Shown: piece after piece, positions 53,736-64,000 of the stretch
How positions within the stretch are numbered: the stretch's first letter is position 1
Layout of the letters: every line of letters begins with the position of its first letter
NCBI GenBank assembly: GCA_023376005.1
Contig: CM042157.1
Location: 60,430,773 to 60,494,772, forward strand
Direction of reading: 5' to 3'
DNA length: 64,000 nucleotides
DNA from: Doryteuthis pealeii
Taxonomy: Eukaryota > Mollusca > Cephalopoda > Myopsida > Loliginidae
Position numbers and translations under genes: made by a program
The notes under the pieces: generated by a model
The model's input: the letters and a program-made list of their open reading frames with translations, nothing else
Told to the model about the DNA's origin: nothing
Database searches by the model: none

Positions 53736-53879
53736 ATGCAATTTAGTATAATATCCAGAACACTCCTTTTTATTGGTGGGAGGGGAGAAGACTTACACCG
53801 CTCTTAGGGATACAGTGAGTGTATTCTAAGCCTTGCTGACAGGTTTTTAGGGGTGGGGCTCGAACTGAGCTGATTTATT

Positions 53880-54440
53880 TTTTTTTGCACCAACCAATGC
53901 CAGGTAAGTATTGGAAGCACATGGAAAATAATTATTTTTATAATAATTAAGTGTTTTTTTTTTTTTTTAGAGGAAGGAGGTGATGAGAGTGGTGAAGTAG
54001 GTGGGGTTAGCGGGAATCTAGGTCAAGACTCAAACAAAGCCACATTTGAATGATTTCATCCACTATGATGATACATACTGTTACTGGTGAGATAAGCAAA
54101 GTGAAAACAGGACCTAAACACAAAGATAATTTTGCATATCCTGCGGTTACTACCAGCAGCGTGAGGCTAATCACAACAGTAAAAATGTATGTTCCAAGTT
54201 AAATGAAGATAGAAGAAAAAATATGAAGTACCGAAAGAACTGGTAGTTTCTAGCCATTCATGACTGAAAACAACAAGTATTAAAGACTGGTGATCCATTC
54301 ACCAATCAGCACCTTCCCATTGTAATAAGAGAAGTAGGGTATGCTGTACACCAGTAATATGCCACATGCAGCCCATGGTGCTTTGTGAATGGTCCACCTA
54401 ATTTCATGAGAAAAATAACGTTTATCAAAATTTCTGATAT
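53880..54440. other. No gene recognised
   Basis: Less repetitive-looking DNA. No motif or exon signature could be supported. Confidence 0.4.
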
Positions 54441-54726
54441 ACAGTGATGCTGATAGCTTTTTGATTTGTGAGTCCTGGGACGCACATATTTGCTTTAAAT
54501 GAGTCCCTGGGAAAATTTATGGGTCCCAACTAAAGCCATCTACCTCCTACCATGTAACCTATCCTGTGTAATTCATTTCTAAGAAACTATTGAAACATTT
54601 ACAGTTAGCTTGAAATGGTGAAGGAAGGAAAACGAAAAACACTGGGACACATGGATACGATTTTACTGCGTCCTTTTCAATTTTTGTGCGTCAGGGATGT
54701 AGGACGCATACCTATCAGCATCTCTG
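54441..54726 (+). mobile_element. MITE-C, complete
   Basis: Termini 'acagtgatgctgatag' and 'ctatcagcatctctgt' are complementary. 286 bp, non-coding. It defines the family ends. TSD unclear. Confidence 0.85.
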
Positions 54727-54851
54727 TATATGGATCATATTGATATTGAATTTGCAAAAAGCAGTTCAAGGTACCCACTGTACTTGGTAGCATTGTGGTA
54801 CAGACATATTGTGCATTACTACACTCCATGTAAAGTAAAAAAAAAAAAGTA

Positions 54852-55121
54852 AAGTTGACGGAGTGTCCTATTGTTGATATCAGCTGGACAGCAAGTGAGG
54901 ATTGTCGGTTGGACAGCAAGAGAGGCTACCCCCTTTTCACTAGCACTAGATTGGTGAGGTTGTTTTTGAGTGAGGTGGAGCACCACAACCACCATCTGCT
55001 CTTTAGCTTTACCACACAGATTCACACTGTGCTACTCAGGCACTGAGTTGGTAAGGGCCAGTATCAAACCTGGAACATTGTGGTTCCGAAGTGGATGCTC
55101 TATCGACTGAGCTAGACCATC
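54852..55121 (-). repeat. SINE-A with internal duplication
   Basis: 'cagctggacagcaagtgagg' and 'ggttggacagcaagagagg' are a local duplication. Head 'ctatcgactgagctagacc'. Confidence 0.82.
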
Positions 55122-55144
55122 AGGAACTTAAGCTTTAACACCGC

Positions 55145-55441
55145 AGAATCAACCAAAAACATTTGTTGTGCTGAAGGTGAAGTTGATCACAGTATACTTC
55201 AAGAAATTTCACCTGGGATGCAAGAACCTCGACCATCAGGTAAAGTCAGGCTTAAAACATTGGATTCCAAGGACATGCTCTCAGCCATAGAGGCAAATCT
55301 AGAAAATAGCACTCTGAGAGTATCAAGCGAGCTTGGCATCTCACAGTCCAGTGTGGTTCCTCACCTTCACAACCCCAGCAAAAACATCCAAAGCTGCTGA
55401 ATTGTGCCCTACATTACCAAAATATCACAATACTTTTGACT
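55145..55441 (+). pseudogene. Mariner transposase N-terminal fragment
   Basis: The frame from about 55176 reads 'QEPRPSGKVRLKTLDSKDML', 'AIEANLENSTLRVSSELGIS' and 'QSSVVPHLHN', then 'KNIQSC' and a stop where Arg is usual, and continues 'IVPYITKI'. This is the second helix-turn-helix of mariner transposases ('RRVSxELGISQSSVxRHLH' type). It then runs into the FBR insertion; no catalytic domain remains. It is not the other half of the 26.2-kb element, which belongs to a different position and probably a different copy. Confidence 0.78.
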
Positions 55442-55454
55442 CACCCTAGTATTA

Positions 55455-55930
55455 GTATTATCTGCATTATTCGGACTATTGTCCTCATCTTCCTTGTTAT
55501 CTGTACAATGTTTTGCCAATCTGCCCTCCGACCTTCTTCAAGAATTTCTTTTCGAACTCAGGAACCTTCTTGTCGTAATCGGGAACCATCACAGAACTTC
55601 GAAAAGAAGGTTCCAGAGTTCGAAAAGAAGGTTCCAGAGTTCGAAAAGACGGTTCCCAGAGTTCGAAAAGACGGTTCCCAGAGTTCGAAAAGACGGTTCC
55701 CAGAGTTCAAAAAGACGGTTCCCAGAGTTCAAAAAGATGGTTCCCAGAGTTCAAAAAGATGGTTCCCAGAGTTCAAAAAGATGGTTCCTGAGTCCAACAA
55801 GAAATAACTGAAGAAGGCCGGAAGGCACATCGGCCAAAACGTTGTACAGATACCAATGAAGATGAGGACAATAGTCCAAATAATGCAGATAATTCTAATC
55901 ATCAAGCCTCATCTCAAAAATTCAGAGAAA
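55455..55930. mobile_element. FBR foldback with expanded loop, 13-bp TSD
   Basis: Direct repeats 'caccctagtatta' at 55442-55454 and 55931-55943. The arms carry 'ggactattgtcctcatcttc' and its complement. The loop holds a 9-unit minisatellite. Confidence 0.85.
55594..55797 (+). repeat. 21/22-bp minisatellite, 9 units
   Basis: Unit 'agttcgaaaagacggttccc'. Early units are 21 bp ('aaggttccag'), later ones 22 bp ('ggttcccag'), with 'cgaaaagac' changing to 'caaaaagat' along the array. Confidence 0.95.
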
Positions 55931-55959
55931 CACCCTAGTATTATTCAACGAGTTACTCA

Positions 55960-56265
55960 ACTGTAGTGTAGTGGCTAAAGTACTGGACTGTAATATCATC
56001 GAAAGTGAGTTTGAACACCAGTCACACTATTACATTCACTTTCAGACTAATACCCTTGGAAAAGGTATGAACTAACTCATCCCCTCCAACTATAGGTTAA
56101 ATAGTACCACTACTGTTCTTGTACAAGAGGGTAAGAACCTGTGGTGTAGAGGTTAACGTGTTAGACTGTGATATTATAGTAAGCAAGTTAGAGTTCCAAC
56201 TCTAGTCACTCTATTACATTCACTTTCAGACTTAGCATTAAATAACCCATAAAGGTTGATATGCC
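55960..56265 (+). repeat. Two SINE-C copies in series
   Basis: First 'actgtagtgtagtggctaaa' with 'gtgagtttgaacaccagtc' (B-box-like). Second from 56150 'gtggtgtagaggttaacgtg' with 'gagttccaactctagtc'. The end 'aacccataaaggttgatatg' is shared with 3150-3180. Confidence 0.75.
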
Positions 56266-56325
56266 ATTAAAACAAAGAAACCAAACCAATCAACAGTGCA
56301 GATATATTCAATTAAAGTTTTTAAA

Positions 56326-56685
56326 GGTGCCGTTATAGTATGTGGCCTACCCAGTTTGAATGTGTCCTACCTTAGTAAGAGTATATTTATAGATATAAGT
56401 AGTAGGCAATTTATTGAAACTTATTATTTTTCACATATATTCAATTTCAAGAAATACAATTCAGTCAGAAGCTGTAAATAGTAATTAAGAATAATTAAAA
56501 AATAATTTATCCATAATTTACATGAATCAGAAATCTGTTTAATTCTAAAATATTCTAAAATTCTGAAATAGGGTTAGGGTTAGCAGTTATTATTATAACC
56601 TTATAATATTCTTGGCCACATACTATAATAGAGACATGATTTCATAGGCCACATTCAAAAGATAGGCCACATACCATAATGGTAC
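56326..56685 (-). mobile_element. MITE-E, complete
   Basis: 'ggtgccgttatagtatgtgg' and 'ggccacataccataatggta' ends. Flanks 'tttttaa(a)' on both sides suggest a 7-8-bp TSD. Core 'gggttagggttagcagtt'. Confidence 0.8.
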
Positions 56686-56738
56686 TATTTTTAAATTTAA
56701 AGCTTCAGATATTTTTTAATTATATCTCGTAATAATGT

Positions 56739-56925
56739 TGGTTGGTGAGATTTTATGGCATGTCAACCCTTGCTGGGTTATTTTATGCTGAAGACTTTTT
56801 TTAAATTCATTTTTGATGGATATTGAAATTTTTTTAAACTCAATTTTTTTTTTTTAACTAATTTTTTTTTCTATTTAACCCATAGATGGGATCCTAATAT
56901 GTACTACCACTCCTATCTCATAATG
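56739..56925 (+). repeat. R3 head copy
   Basis: 'tggcatgtcaacccttgctg' to 'catagatgggatcctaatat'. Confidence 0.75.
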
Positions 56926-57154
56926 AATTTCTTTTGTAAATACCCCAGACCCAACCTAATTGTTACAAGACACTACTATTTTATCACCTGAGGCTTCTTC
57001 TAGCCAAGGTTTACTGTGACTTGTATAACAACTTTGCATACTTTTAAGATGGAATTTTTGATAACTAGAAAACACTCCTTTGTAGTTACTTTCCTGACCT
57101 TCCACTAGACCAGATTTATGTAAAGTCTTTTTTACAAACCAAAGCTCATATGCT

Positions 57155-57240
57155 CAAAAGGCCAGTGCAAAAAATGTATGTCACCCCATCAGCATTGAGG
57201 GGCACCTCAGGCACTGGGCAATAAACCTGGCCCTGACCAT
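57155..57240 (+). repeat. R6 fragment
   Basis: 'ggggcacctcaggcactggg' and 'caataaacctggccctgacc'. Confidence 0.7.
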
Positions 57241-57535
57241 TTTAGGTGAGAAGGTAGATATAATAAATTGAGTAGTCCTGGCCCCCCTCGCCTAAAATAG
57301 TCAGGGACAATTTATTTTACCTCACTTATCCACCCCATGCCATGTAAGTATAATAAAGTGTTAAGAATAAAAAATGTGCATTTCACTGTTTTAACTGAAG
57401 TACTTATAGATAGGAGTGGGTTTTTTTGGGGTTTTTTTTTTCAAAAACACACCTATGTAAAGGGTGGTATGAAAATCTTATCCCTAGATATCATTTTAAA
57501 TTTCATTATTTTTGGTTTTAATAATATATACAACT

Positions 57536-57795
57536 TACAAGCCCTCCATACAAGTAGGATCTTAAGCAGATTCTAACAGGTTTAAATTCAGAGTTTTTCC
57601 TTCTCCTAGATTGGTTGCCTAACCAAGGTTAAAAAGCCCAGTCTGCCCTACTATTTACCCATAGTTGGGGGGAAAATAGTTGGATACCTTTCCCCAAAAG
57701 TATTAGCGATATGTGAAATGTAAACAGCCTCGTCCAGGACTTGAACTCGTTACACCATGTCCATTTCCTATCACACACAGTAACCATTACACCAC
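57536..57795 (-). repeat. SINE-B
   Basis: 'ctaaccaaggttaaaaagcc' to 'taaccattacaccactgg'. The A-box end is slightly truncated. Confidence 0.85.
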
Positions 57796-57954
57796 TGGTA
57801 TAATATATAAGTTATGTCATTATTTTATCTTTTAAAGGAAAAAACAAAAACAAAAAAAAAAAGGAGAAAAATCTTTAAAAATCATATTATTTTTTAGAAT
57901 TTCAGGTTGAATTATGCAATTATTTTACCCCAAAATATATTTTACCAAAAATTT

Positions 57955-58385
57955 AAATACATAGGGATGACAAGACTTTCGTACCATCTATATTCTATAC
58001 ATATATAAAGGGCAGTTATGTGAATCTGTATGTCCGGAGGAAACTTCGAAAATAAAACAATTAACGACAAAGTAAATATATATGCACATTAAACATCACC
58101 AGGGCTTGGTTTTTGAGCAACAATAAGAGAGATTTGATTTATATTTGTGAAGATAATTAAAAAATAAAATTAAAATGATAACAGCATGGAGTTTTTTTTT
58201 ATTTAATATTTTAGATAGTAGACATTAACATTTCTTTTCAGAGTAGCTGGATCAATGCAAGGTCTTTTTTTTTTCTCTTTTTTTTTTACATAGGGATTTA
58301 AATGGGGCATCCCACAAGGATTCAACTCACGATTCAGTAATAATGGATCTGCGGGACTAACTTTAAAAAATCCCCCTCTACCCAG
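57955..58385 (-). repeat. R8 repeat, reverse copy
   Basis: 'atatataaagggcagttatg', 'atcaccagggcttggttttt' and 'cagtaataatggatctgcgg', inverse of 36570-37035. Confidence 0.65.
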
Positions 58386-59005
58386 GCAATGGAAATGCAC
58401 TTTTTTTTTCTTTTTCTTTTTTTTTTTTTTTTAAACAGGATAAAGTTATTTCTGAAGTTATTTTGGGTTTTATAGATGAACCCTTTTCACTATCATTACC
58501 TTCTGTCACAATAAAAAAAGGAAAACAAAAAACAGTAAGAAAATAAAAATCAATGTAATGATAAAAGACAAAGCCTTTTACAAAACAGTCTCCCCCTACC
58601 CTGCATCTAGTGTCATACAAACCTGTGTTCTCTGCTTATTTATAGACAGTCTACCTACTTACTTACTTACCTGGGCTATTATTAGTAATAACCCATCAGT
58701 ACAATAGAACTGTTGATCTGGTTTCTACAGTTTGAATTCAAAGATGCAGTCCCCCACACACACACACATACCTTGTAACCATGAATGATAGCTTTTTTAT
58801 TTAAAGTAAATAAATGTTACGTACTTCCTTAATTGAATGACACTTAAAAATCATAATGATAAAAATCTGATTTTAGTATGTTACTTAACACTGCAAAAAC
58901 AGCACATTGTAGCGAAATTTTCGATAGGGCAGTGGTGTTAAAACAGTCTTTATTAATAAAGCAATTTTCAATCCAATTTGCAACTAACGGATATTGAGGT
59001 GGTTA
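58386..59005. other. No gene recognised
   Basis: AT-rich DNA. Confidence 0.4.
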
Positions 59006-59013
59006 GTGTTCAT

Positions 59014-59815
59014 TAGGTACCACCAAAATACATCACATGATCCAGTTGAAGGAAGAAATGTAAATATTTTTTAACTTTTTTTTTTTAAATCTCGCGAAAA
59101 AAGAAATAACGAACATAAAGAGTTGTTACAAAGAAAAACAGTTAATTCAAAGATCAAATTATCCGATTGGGAAAAAATTACTCCCGGTTATCTTGAAAAA
59201 TAAGTAAAACAGTTGGTTTTTTGGGGTTTTTTTTACAACAGGGTCAACTTCTTTATTGATATATTTTTAGCAGAATTCTGTATTAATGGTTCTTTTACTA
59301 AAAAGCTCTCACATCAAAACTTATAAAAATCTTCTGATATGATTATTTAGACTTATCTTTATGGAAAAAAGTAAAAATCGGTTCATTTTTCCTATTTCAT
59401 AAAATAAAATAATTGGTAGATCTCGTAAAAAACATTTCCCCTAATATATTCTAGGAAAAAACTATTTCAGACATATTTACATCAAAAGGTAAGTAATTAT
59501 GGAAATTTGTGTGAAAATCAGACCATTAATTGATTTTTCATAGAATTCTTTAAAAAGTCTCTAGTCATAACTTGTTTTTAGCTACGTTAAATTTCAATTG
59601 ATTTAACGATGTAAAAATGTAAACATTGTTTTTCGTTCATAATTTTCATTATTTCCGTAAGCTGAAATTTTTTTTTTAAATCATCAGGAGTTTTTTTAAT
59701 GTTTCTTCTTTCAAATGGACAAACAATTTTCAAGATAATATCTACCTTTATGCAAATTTCATTGTGTTAAATATGGGGGGGGGGTAAATTTCACATGCAA
59801 AATTGGTGGTACCTA
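59014..59815 (+). mobile_element. 802-bp non-autonomous DNA transposon, 8-bp TSD
   Basis: Ends TAGGTACCACC and GGTGGTACCTA. Flanked by GTGTTCAT at 59006-59013 and 59816-59823. AT-rich inside with no transposase. hAT-like by TSD length. A second copy lies inverted at 61158. Confidence 0.88.
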
Positions 59816-59899
59816 GTGTTCATTATAATTTTTCAAGAGAAAACTATTAAACGCCAATTATAGAGTACTTCCCTTTATTTTTTGCAATTCATCACATCA

Positions 59900-60246
59900 T
59901 CCATGATAATCTCTCGCAATCATTCTCTATTATTCATTGTCCCCAGGAGGTCCTCTGCACAGCATCCAGTATCTGCGCAGAGCTGGTCATTGCTGGGTGG
60001 CACATGTGCTGGTTTCCAAAGGAAATGTCGCTTATGAGTTCATCCTTGCTTCTCCAGCAGTGTCCAGCATGTCTTGTTTGAGATAGGGGGCAAGTGGCCA
60101 TACAGCTGTTCCTTGTGGGGTGTTGTTTTCACAACTTCTTCAGATCGCACGCAGCATTCTTGTGCAGCTTCCATCTAGCTTATTCCCCAGGCGCCTCATT
60201 AGGGTCCAAGTGGTGCAGCCATACAGCAGCCCTGACAACCACAGCT
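59900..60246 (-). pseudogene. LINE ORF2 C-terminal remnant
   Basis: The reverse strand starts with the RT thumb-type block 'LLYGCTTWTLMRRLGNKLDG', then 'RMLRA', and text matching the 51454 copy ('cactgctggagaagcaagga', 'ctctgcgcagatactggatg'). It extends further 5' than the other copies. Frameshifted. Confidence 0.75.
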
Positions 60247-60259
60247 TGGAAGAATTGTC

Positions 60260-61157
60260 GTTTTAATATATACATACATACACACATAAAGGCATTATAT
60301 ATATATATAACCGAATTAGCATCTCTATATATTTTTCCAACATCAATGAGAAATAAAAATTGCTGTTATCTGAAGTTTGTTTTAAAAATAAAATTTCCGT
60401 TTTTATGACCCAAAATCTCCACCCCACCCAATTCTTTTATATTTTAGCTTTATTTTCAATCGAGTAAGTTGTGTTTTAAAAGGGTGAATATTACCATATT
60501 CAAATGTTATCTTGTGAATTTTGAATATCTTACAGTAAGTAGAAAGTTGTTCGGCTCCATCGATCCAGAAAAGAATAGGAAGAAAAGTGACTTTAAAAAA
60601 AGAATAGAAAAATTTCTTAAAAATCTTAAAAGTGCTGGGGTTGTTTTTTAAACAGAACCACACTCCTAAAATTTTAAGCACAATTACACCTTTTTGAGTT
60701 TAAGTATTTTGAGAGAGAGAGAGAGAAAGAAAATGTGTGTAAGCGTAGAGTACCATATCGATTTTCACGTAATATTTTCAAATGTCTTCTATAAATGTGC
60801 CAGACTGATTGGTCTGGTGTAGGTTCGAGTACCTATTTTGGACAGTTTTGTAGAAACGGTATTTTGTAACACAGATATTAAAAATTGTCACAAAAATATT
60901 TCTAATGTACTGCGTTTATTCTATAAAAAGAAATGATTGAATGAATGACTCTATAGACGAATTAATGGAGGGATAATATCGCTTCATCCAAGATGATGAC
61001 GTTGTTATGAATCCAGTTGGTTTCCTTATGCACAAAAATTATAAAAGTAACCAAGTGAAACCGAATTGACAAACAGCTATTTTTTGACATTATGACCGAA
61101 ACAAATAAAAAAAAAATATGCCTTTTAATAAAGGCATTTTTTTAATTTTTTTTTTTT
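60260..61157. other. No gene recognised between the inverted transposons
   Basis: AT-rich DNA. Overlapping open frames on both strands at 60403-60681 lack motifs. Confidence 0.4.
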
Positions 61158-61937
61158 AAGGTACCACCAATTTGCCCTGTGAACCCACTCCCTATATTAA
61201 ATACAATGAAACTTGTATAAAGGTTAATATCAACTTGAAAAAAAAATTCTCTATTCAAAAGAAGAAACATTAAAAAAACTCCTAATGATTTTTTTTTTTA
61301 ATTTTCAGCTTACGGAAATAATGAAAATTATGAACGAAAACAATGTTTACATTTTCGCACCGTTAAACAAATTGAAATTTAACGTAGACAAAAACAAGTT
61401 ACGACTAGAGGCTTTTTAAAAATTCTATGAAAAATAGTCAGATTTTCACGAAAATTTCCATAATTACTTACCTTTTGATGAAAATATGTTTGAAATAAGT
61501 TTTTCCTATAATATATTAGGGGATATTTTTTTACGAGGTCTAACCCCACCCCCATTTTATTTTATGAAATATGAAAAAATGAACCGACAAAACGATTTTT
61601 ACTTTTTTCTATAAAGATAAGAGGCTGAATAATTATATCAGAAGATTTTTATAAGTTTCTATACGGGAGTTTGTTTTTTTTACTAAAAGAACCATGAATA
61701 TTGAATACAGAATTCTGCTAAAAAATATCAATACGGAAACTGATAGTGTTGTAAAAAGAAAATGGACTGTTTTACTTATTTTTCAAGATAACGACGAGTA
61801 ATTTTTCCCCAATTGGACAATTTAATTTTTTAATTAACTGGGGGGGGGGGTGCAAGATTTTTTTTAAGTTAAGATATTTACATTTCTTCCTTCAATATTG
61901 CGTCAACTGATCACGTGACGTATTTTTGGGGTACGTA
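61158..61937 (-). mobile_element. Second copy of the 59014 transposon, inverted
   Basis: Starts 'aaggtaccaccaa' and ends 'ggggtacgta'. Internal 'cagcttacggaaataatgaa', 'aattaggggat'-like and 'cagaattctgctaaaa' segments are complements of the left copy. No clear TSD. Confidence 0.85.
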
Positions 61938-61944
61938 TTGTTTA

Positions 61945-62620
61945 TAAAGAAAACCAAGAAATAAAGAAAAAAGAATTAAACTAGACTCAGTATGCTTGAA
62001 ATAGTAAACGTGACACTTGAAACTTCTTACTCCAAAGAAAGTTGTCAGTCTGGAAAAAAAATCCCTAATTCACTTCAAACACTTTAAACATCAATTAAAA
62101 CAAGCAATTGTTACCGTTCCCAGTTTTAAAATGCCCGTCACTTAATTATTTAAATGACCCACCACCCCACTACAAAAACAAATGAAAATGAAAATTAAAT
62201 AGAACTAAACTAAAAACACGGAAAATACAGTTCTAGAAAATAATGCCTGATGCTTTAAATTGGCGGCCATTTTAAAACGGGAAAAGTACCATCTGTCTTA
62301 AAACTTAATGGTTAGCAACAAGTTTGTTCTAGTTAAAGTTTATGTACTAGACGATCAATTAACCCATTGGGTTACTGTTGTCACAGCGCTCCAGGAAGGT
62401 TTCTTTTTAAATAATTAATTTAATATCAAGAATTTGGATGGTTAATTTGAAAAATAAAAAAACGCCGTTAAGCATGAACGGACAACACACAGCCCCCCCC
62501 AAAAAAAAAAATTTAATTCATTTGTAAATTAGACTGAATATTGGTTTATTCCCCAATTATTATTAACCATATTGCTCTAAAAATCTCGCTATAATGTGCC
62601 TTTTTTTCTTCTTTTTGTTA
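61945..62620. other. No gene recognised
   Basis: AT-rich DNA. Confidence 0.4.
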
Positions 62621-62627
62621 CAGTTAC

Positions 62628-63035
62628 ATACCCAAGCTATGAGTAAACAGTAGGGTAGACTTTGTTCTTTAGGCAACCAGTCTAGGAGAAGGAGAACTGA
62701 ATTCAGACCAGCTGTAAGTAAAGTAGTCGGAGTGGCCTAAAGTCGGTATCAGCCAGACAGCGAGGGAGTATATCCCCTTTTCACTAGCGCTAGACCAAGG
62801 AGATTCTTATAGGCATTTGAGGTGGAGCCCCACACCTACCATCAGCTCCTCACTTTACCGCACAGATCCCTGTGCTACTCATACGCTGAGTTAGCGAAGG
62901 CCGGTATCGAACTCTGAACCTTGTGACTCGTAGTCAGATGCTCTGCCGACTGAGCTAAACCGGCCCTGAAAGTTGACCTTGTGTCACATCTTGTGTCACA
63001 TCCTGCCCCGTGGCAGAGGGGTTGGGTAATTAATG
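62628..63035 (+). repeat. SINE-B 3' half split by a SINE-A
   Basis: 'acccaagctatgagtaaaca' to 'ctgaattcagacc' (62628-62710). It continues 'gaaagttgaccttgtgtcac' to 'ggcagaggggttgggtaat' (62968 on). Confidence 0.82.
62715..62967 (-). repeat. SINE-A, full length, nested
   Basis: 'gtagtcggagtggcctaaag' to 'ctgagctaaaccggccc'. Well preserved A and B boxes on the reverse strand ('gttcgataccggcc'). Confidence 0.92.
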
Positions 63036-63840
63036 AGAATGTCAACAATAAGATATATATTATATAATTGTATGTAATAGTTTAATCTGCTGGTCGATCT
63101 ACATATACAAATCAGACAATTTTAAAGTGTTACATCATAGCGACATGTCTATTAGGGTGCAGAGATGAAAAAAAATGAATCTTAAAATATTATTTAAAAT
63201 CAGTTAATTTTTTTCTATCGCACTGGCATTGTATTTGGTTGGCTCAAAATTTATCAAAAATATTAGAATTATTAATAGATTTATTAATAGAGTGCTTAAT
63301 TAACTGCAAGGTGCCTCTCGACACAAGTATCCCAGTTAATTGCAAATTTATACAACAAGGGGAAAATCCAACTACGAGAACTAATTGTGGATTTATTTAA
63401 TTAATAATTAAGAAATTTATGTTATATCTCTCTTTATATACTTTAAGTATAAAATTGATAATTGAAAGAAAAAAAATTAAGGTCTCGTATTTCTTTATTT
63501 TCAGTAACGCTCTTTACGTAATTACCTTACATATAAGAGACCGTATCGATCATACAAGAATATACTACACAGCAAGAAAAAAAAAACCTGTAGTGTACCT
63601 CAGTCGGAAGTCTAAAGTCGTGTGTTCACCTTATTGTAAAATGTGATGGACGGGGGGAGGGGGGTCATTATTCTCAATGTGTGACGTTTCGGGACAGTTA
63701 GGCGTTGTTTTTCGTCAGGTGTCAGTTGTTTTGTTTGTTTGCTTTTTAATCACAACAATAATTTTTTTAAATAAAAAAAAACAGTGACTACGATTTTAGC
63801 TGCGTTGGCAACGAAACAAAAAACACGCAACATGAAAACA
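63036..63840. other. No gene recognised
   Basis: AT-rich DNA. The open frame 63419-63646 has no recognised motif. Confidence 0.4.
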
Positions 63841-63844
63841 AGTT

Positions 63845-63935
63845 AGAGCGCTTTCATGGTGTAATTAACGATTAAAAGACCAGACCATTGTTAGCGAGTT
63901 TGATTCTCACTGGGTGTCATCATATGACAGATTCA
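63845..63935 (+). repeat. tRNA-like SINE head, tentative
   Basis: 'gcgctttcatggtgtaatta' and 'gcgagtttgattctcactgg' look like degenerate A and B boxes. The element may continue past the window. Confidence 0.4.
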
Positions 63936-64000
63936 CGTCATCATATGTCAGATTTCCATGTCTAGAAATGAATCGCCATTCACTTATCAAGCTTTACTTA

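Larger units (their letters stand above)
53015..53870 (+). repeat. R3 copy split by two SINE-B
   Basis: 'agatgggaccctaatagg' to 'gagtctcatcacta' (53015-53140). It resumes at 'actgaatgcaatttagtata' through 'tagggatacagtgagtgt' (53733 on). Confidence 0.8.

Noticed and set aside
55436..55811. Repetitive protein 'KVPEFEK'
   Set aside because: Translation of the FBR loop minisatellite; frames change between 21- and 22-bp units.
60403..60681. Opposed open frames on both strands
   Set aside because: AT-rich sequence between inverted transposons; no motif, no conserved context.

Overview
This window looks like gene-free, AT-rich, very repeat-dense DNA from a large animal genome. I found no open frame on either strand that looks like a host protein-coding exon, and no intact tRNA or rRNA gene. 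The longest open frames (1.0-2.45 kb) arise because a (TG)n-based minisatellite contains no stop codons. The mixture of several tRNA-headed SINE families, LINE tails, Penelope-like and mariner remnants, many MITEs/foldbacks and long (TG)n/(TA)n tracts suggests an invertebrate metazoan. A mollusc, perhaps a cephalopod, is my best but weakly supported guess.

Family names used here are mine. SINE-A: tRNA-headed, about 250 bp. SINE-B: tRNA-headed, about 280 bp. SINE-C and SINE-D: shorter tRNA-like heads. HH-SINE: a tRNA-like head joined to a hammerhead-like ribozyme. R3: a long dispersed repeat with a 'ggcatgtcaaccc' head and an 'atgggaccctaacagg' body. FBR: a foldback retroposon carrying 'CCTGAAGAAGG...GAAACGTTGT'. 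MITE-A to MITE-E: non-autonomous DNA transposons. R6, R7, R8: other repeats.

Layout. 0-5 kb: minisatellite, Penelope-like reverse transcriptase remnant, 290-bp MITE with 8-bp target duplication. 5-17 kb: SINE-A/B copies, R6 copies, MITEs, an initiator-tRNA-like pseudogene, a 570-bp foldback. 17-19.6 kb: R3 in three tandem copies, the third split by a solo LTR. 20-26.8 kb: FBR copies, LINE C-terminal remnants, a deleted mariner. 27-33 kb: SINE-A, first HH-SINE, a hairpin running into an 18-unit tandem array. 34-37 kb: pogo-like element with a nested palindrome. 38-45 kb: LTR-like sequence, hAT-like MITEs, a perfect 51-bp inverted repeat. 46.3 kb: second HH-SINE. 48-57 kb: nested SINE-B/FBR/R3, a LINE tail, a mariner N-terminus. 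59-62 kb: two inverted copies of an 800-bp DNA transposon. 62.6 kb: SINE-A nested in SINE-B.

The observation I would follow first is the HH-SINE pair at 28.97-29.17 and 46.27-46.50 kb. Each copy has a tRNA-like pol III head followed by a recognisable type I hammerhead fold with a GUC cleavage site. Each copy is damaged at a different position, so a common functional ancestor is likely. All coordinates and pairings were read by eye. Family assignments need a repeat library or database search.
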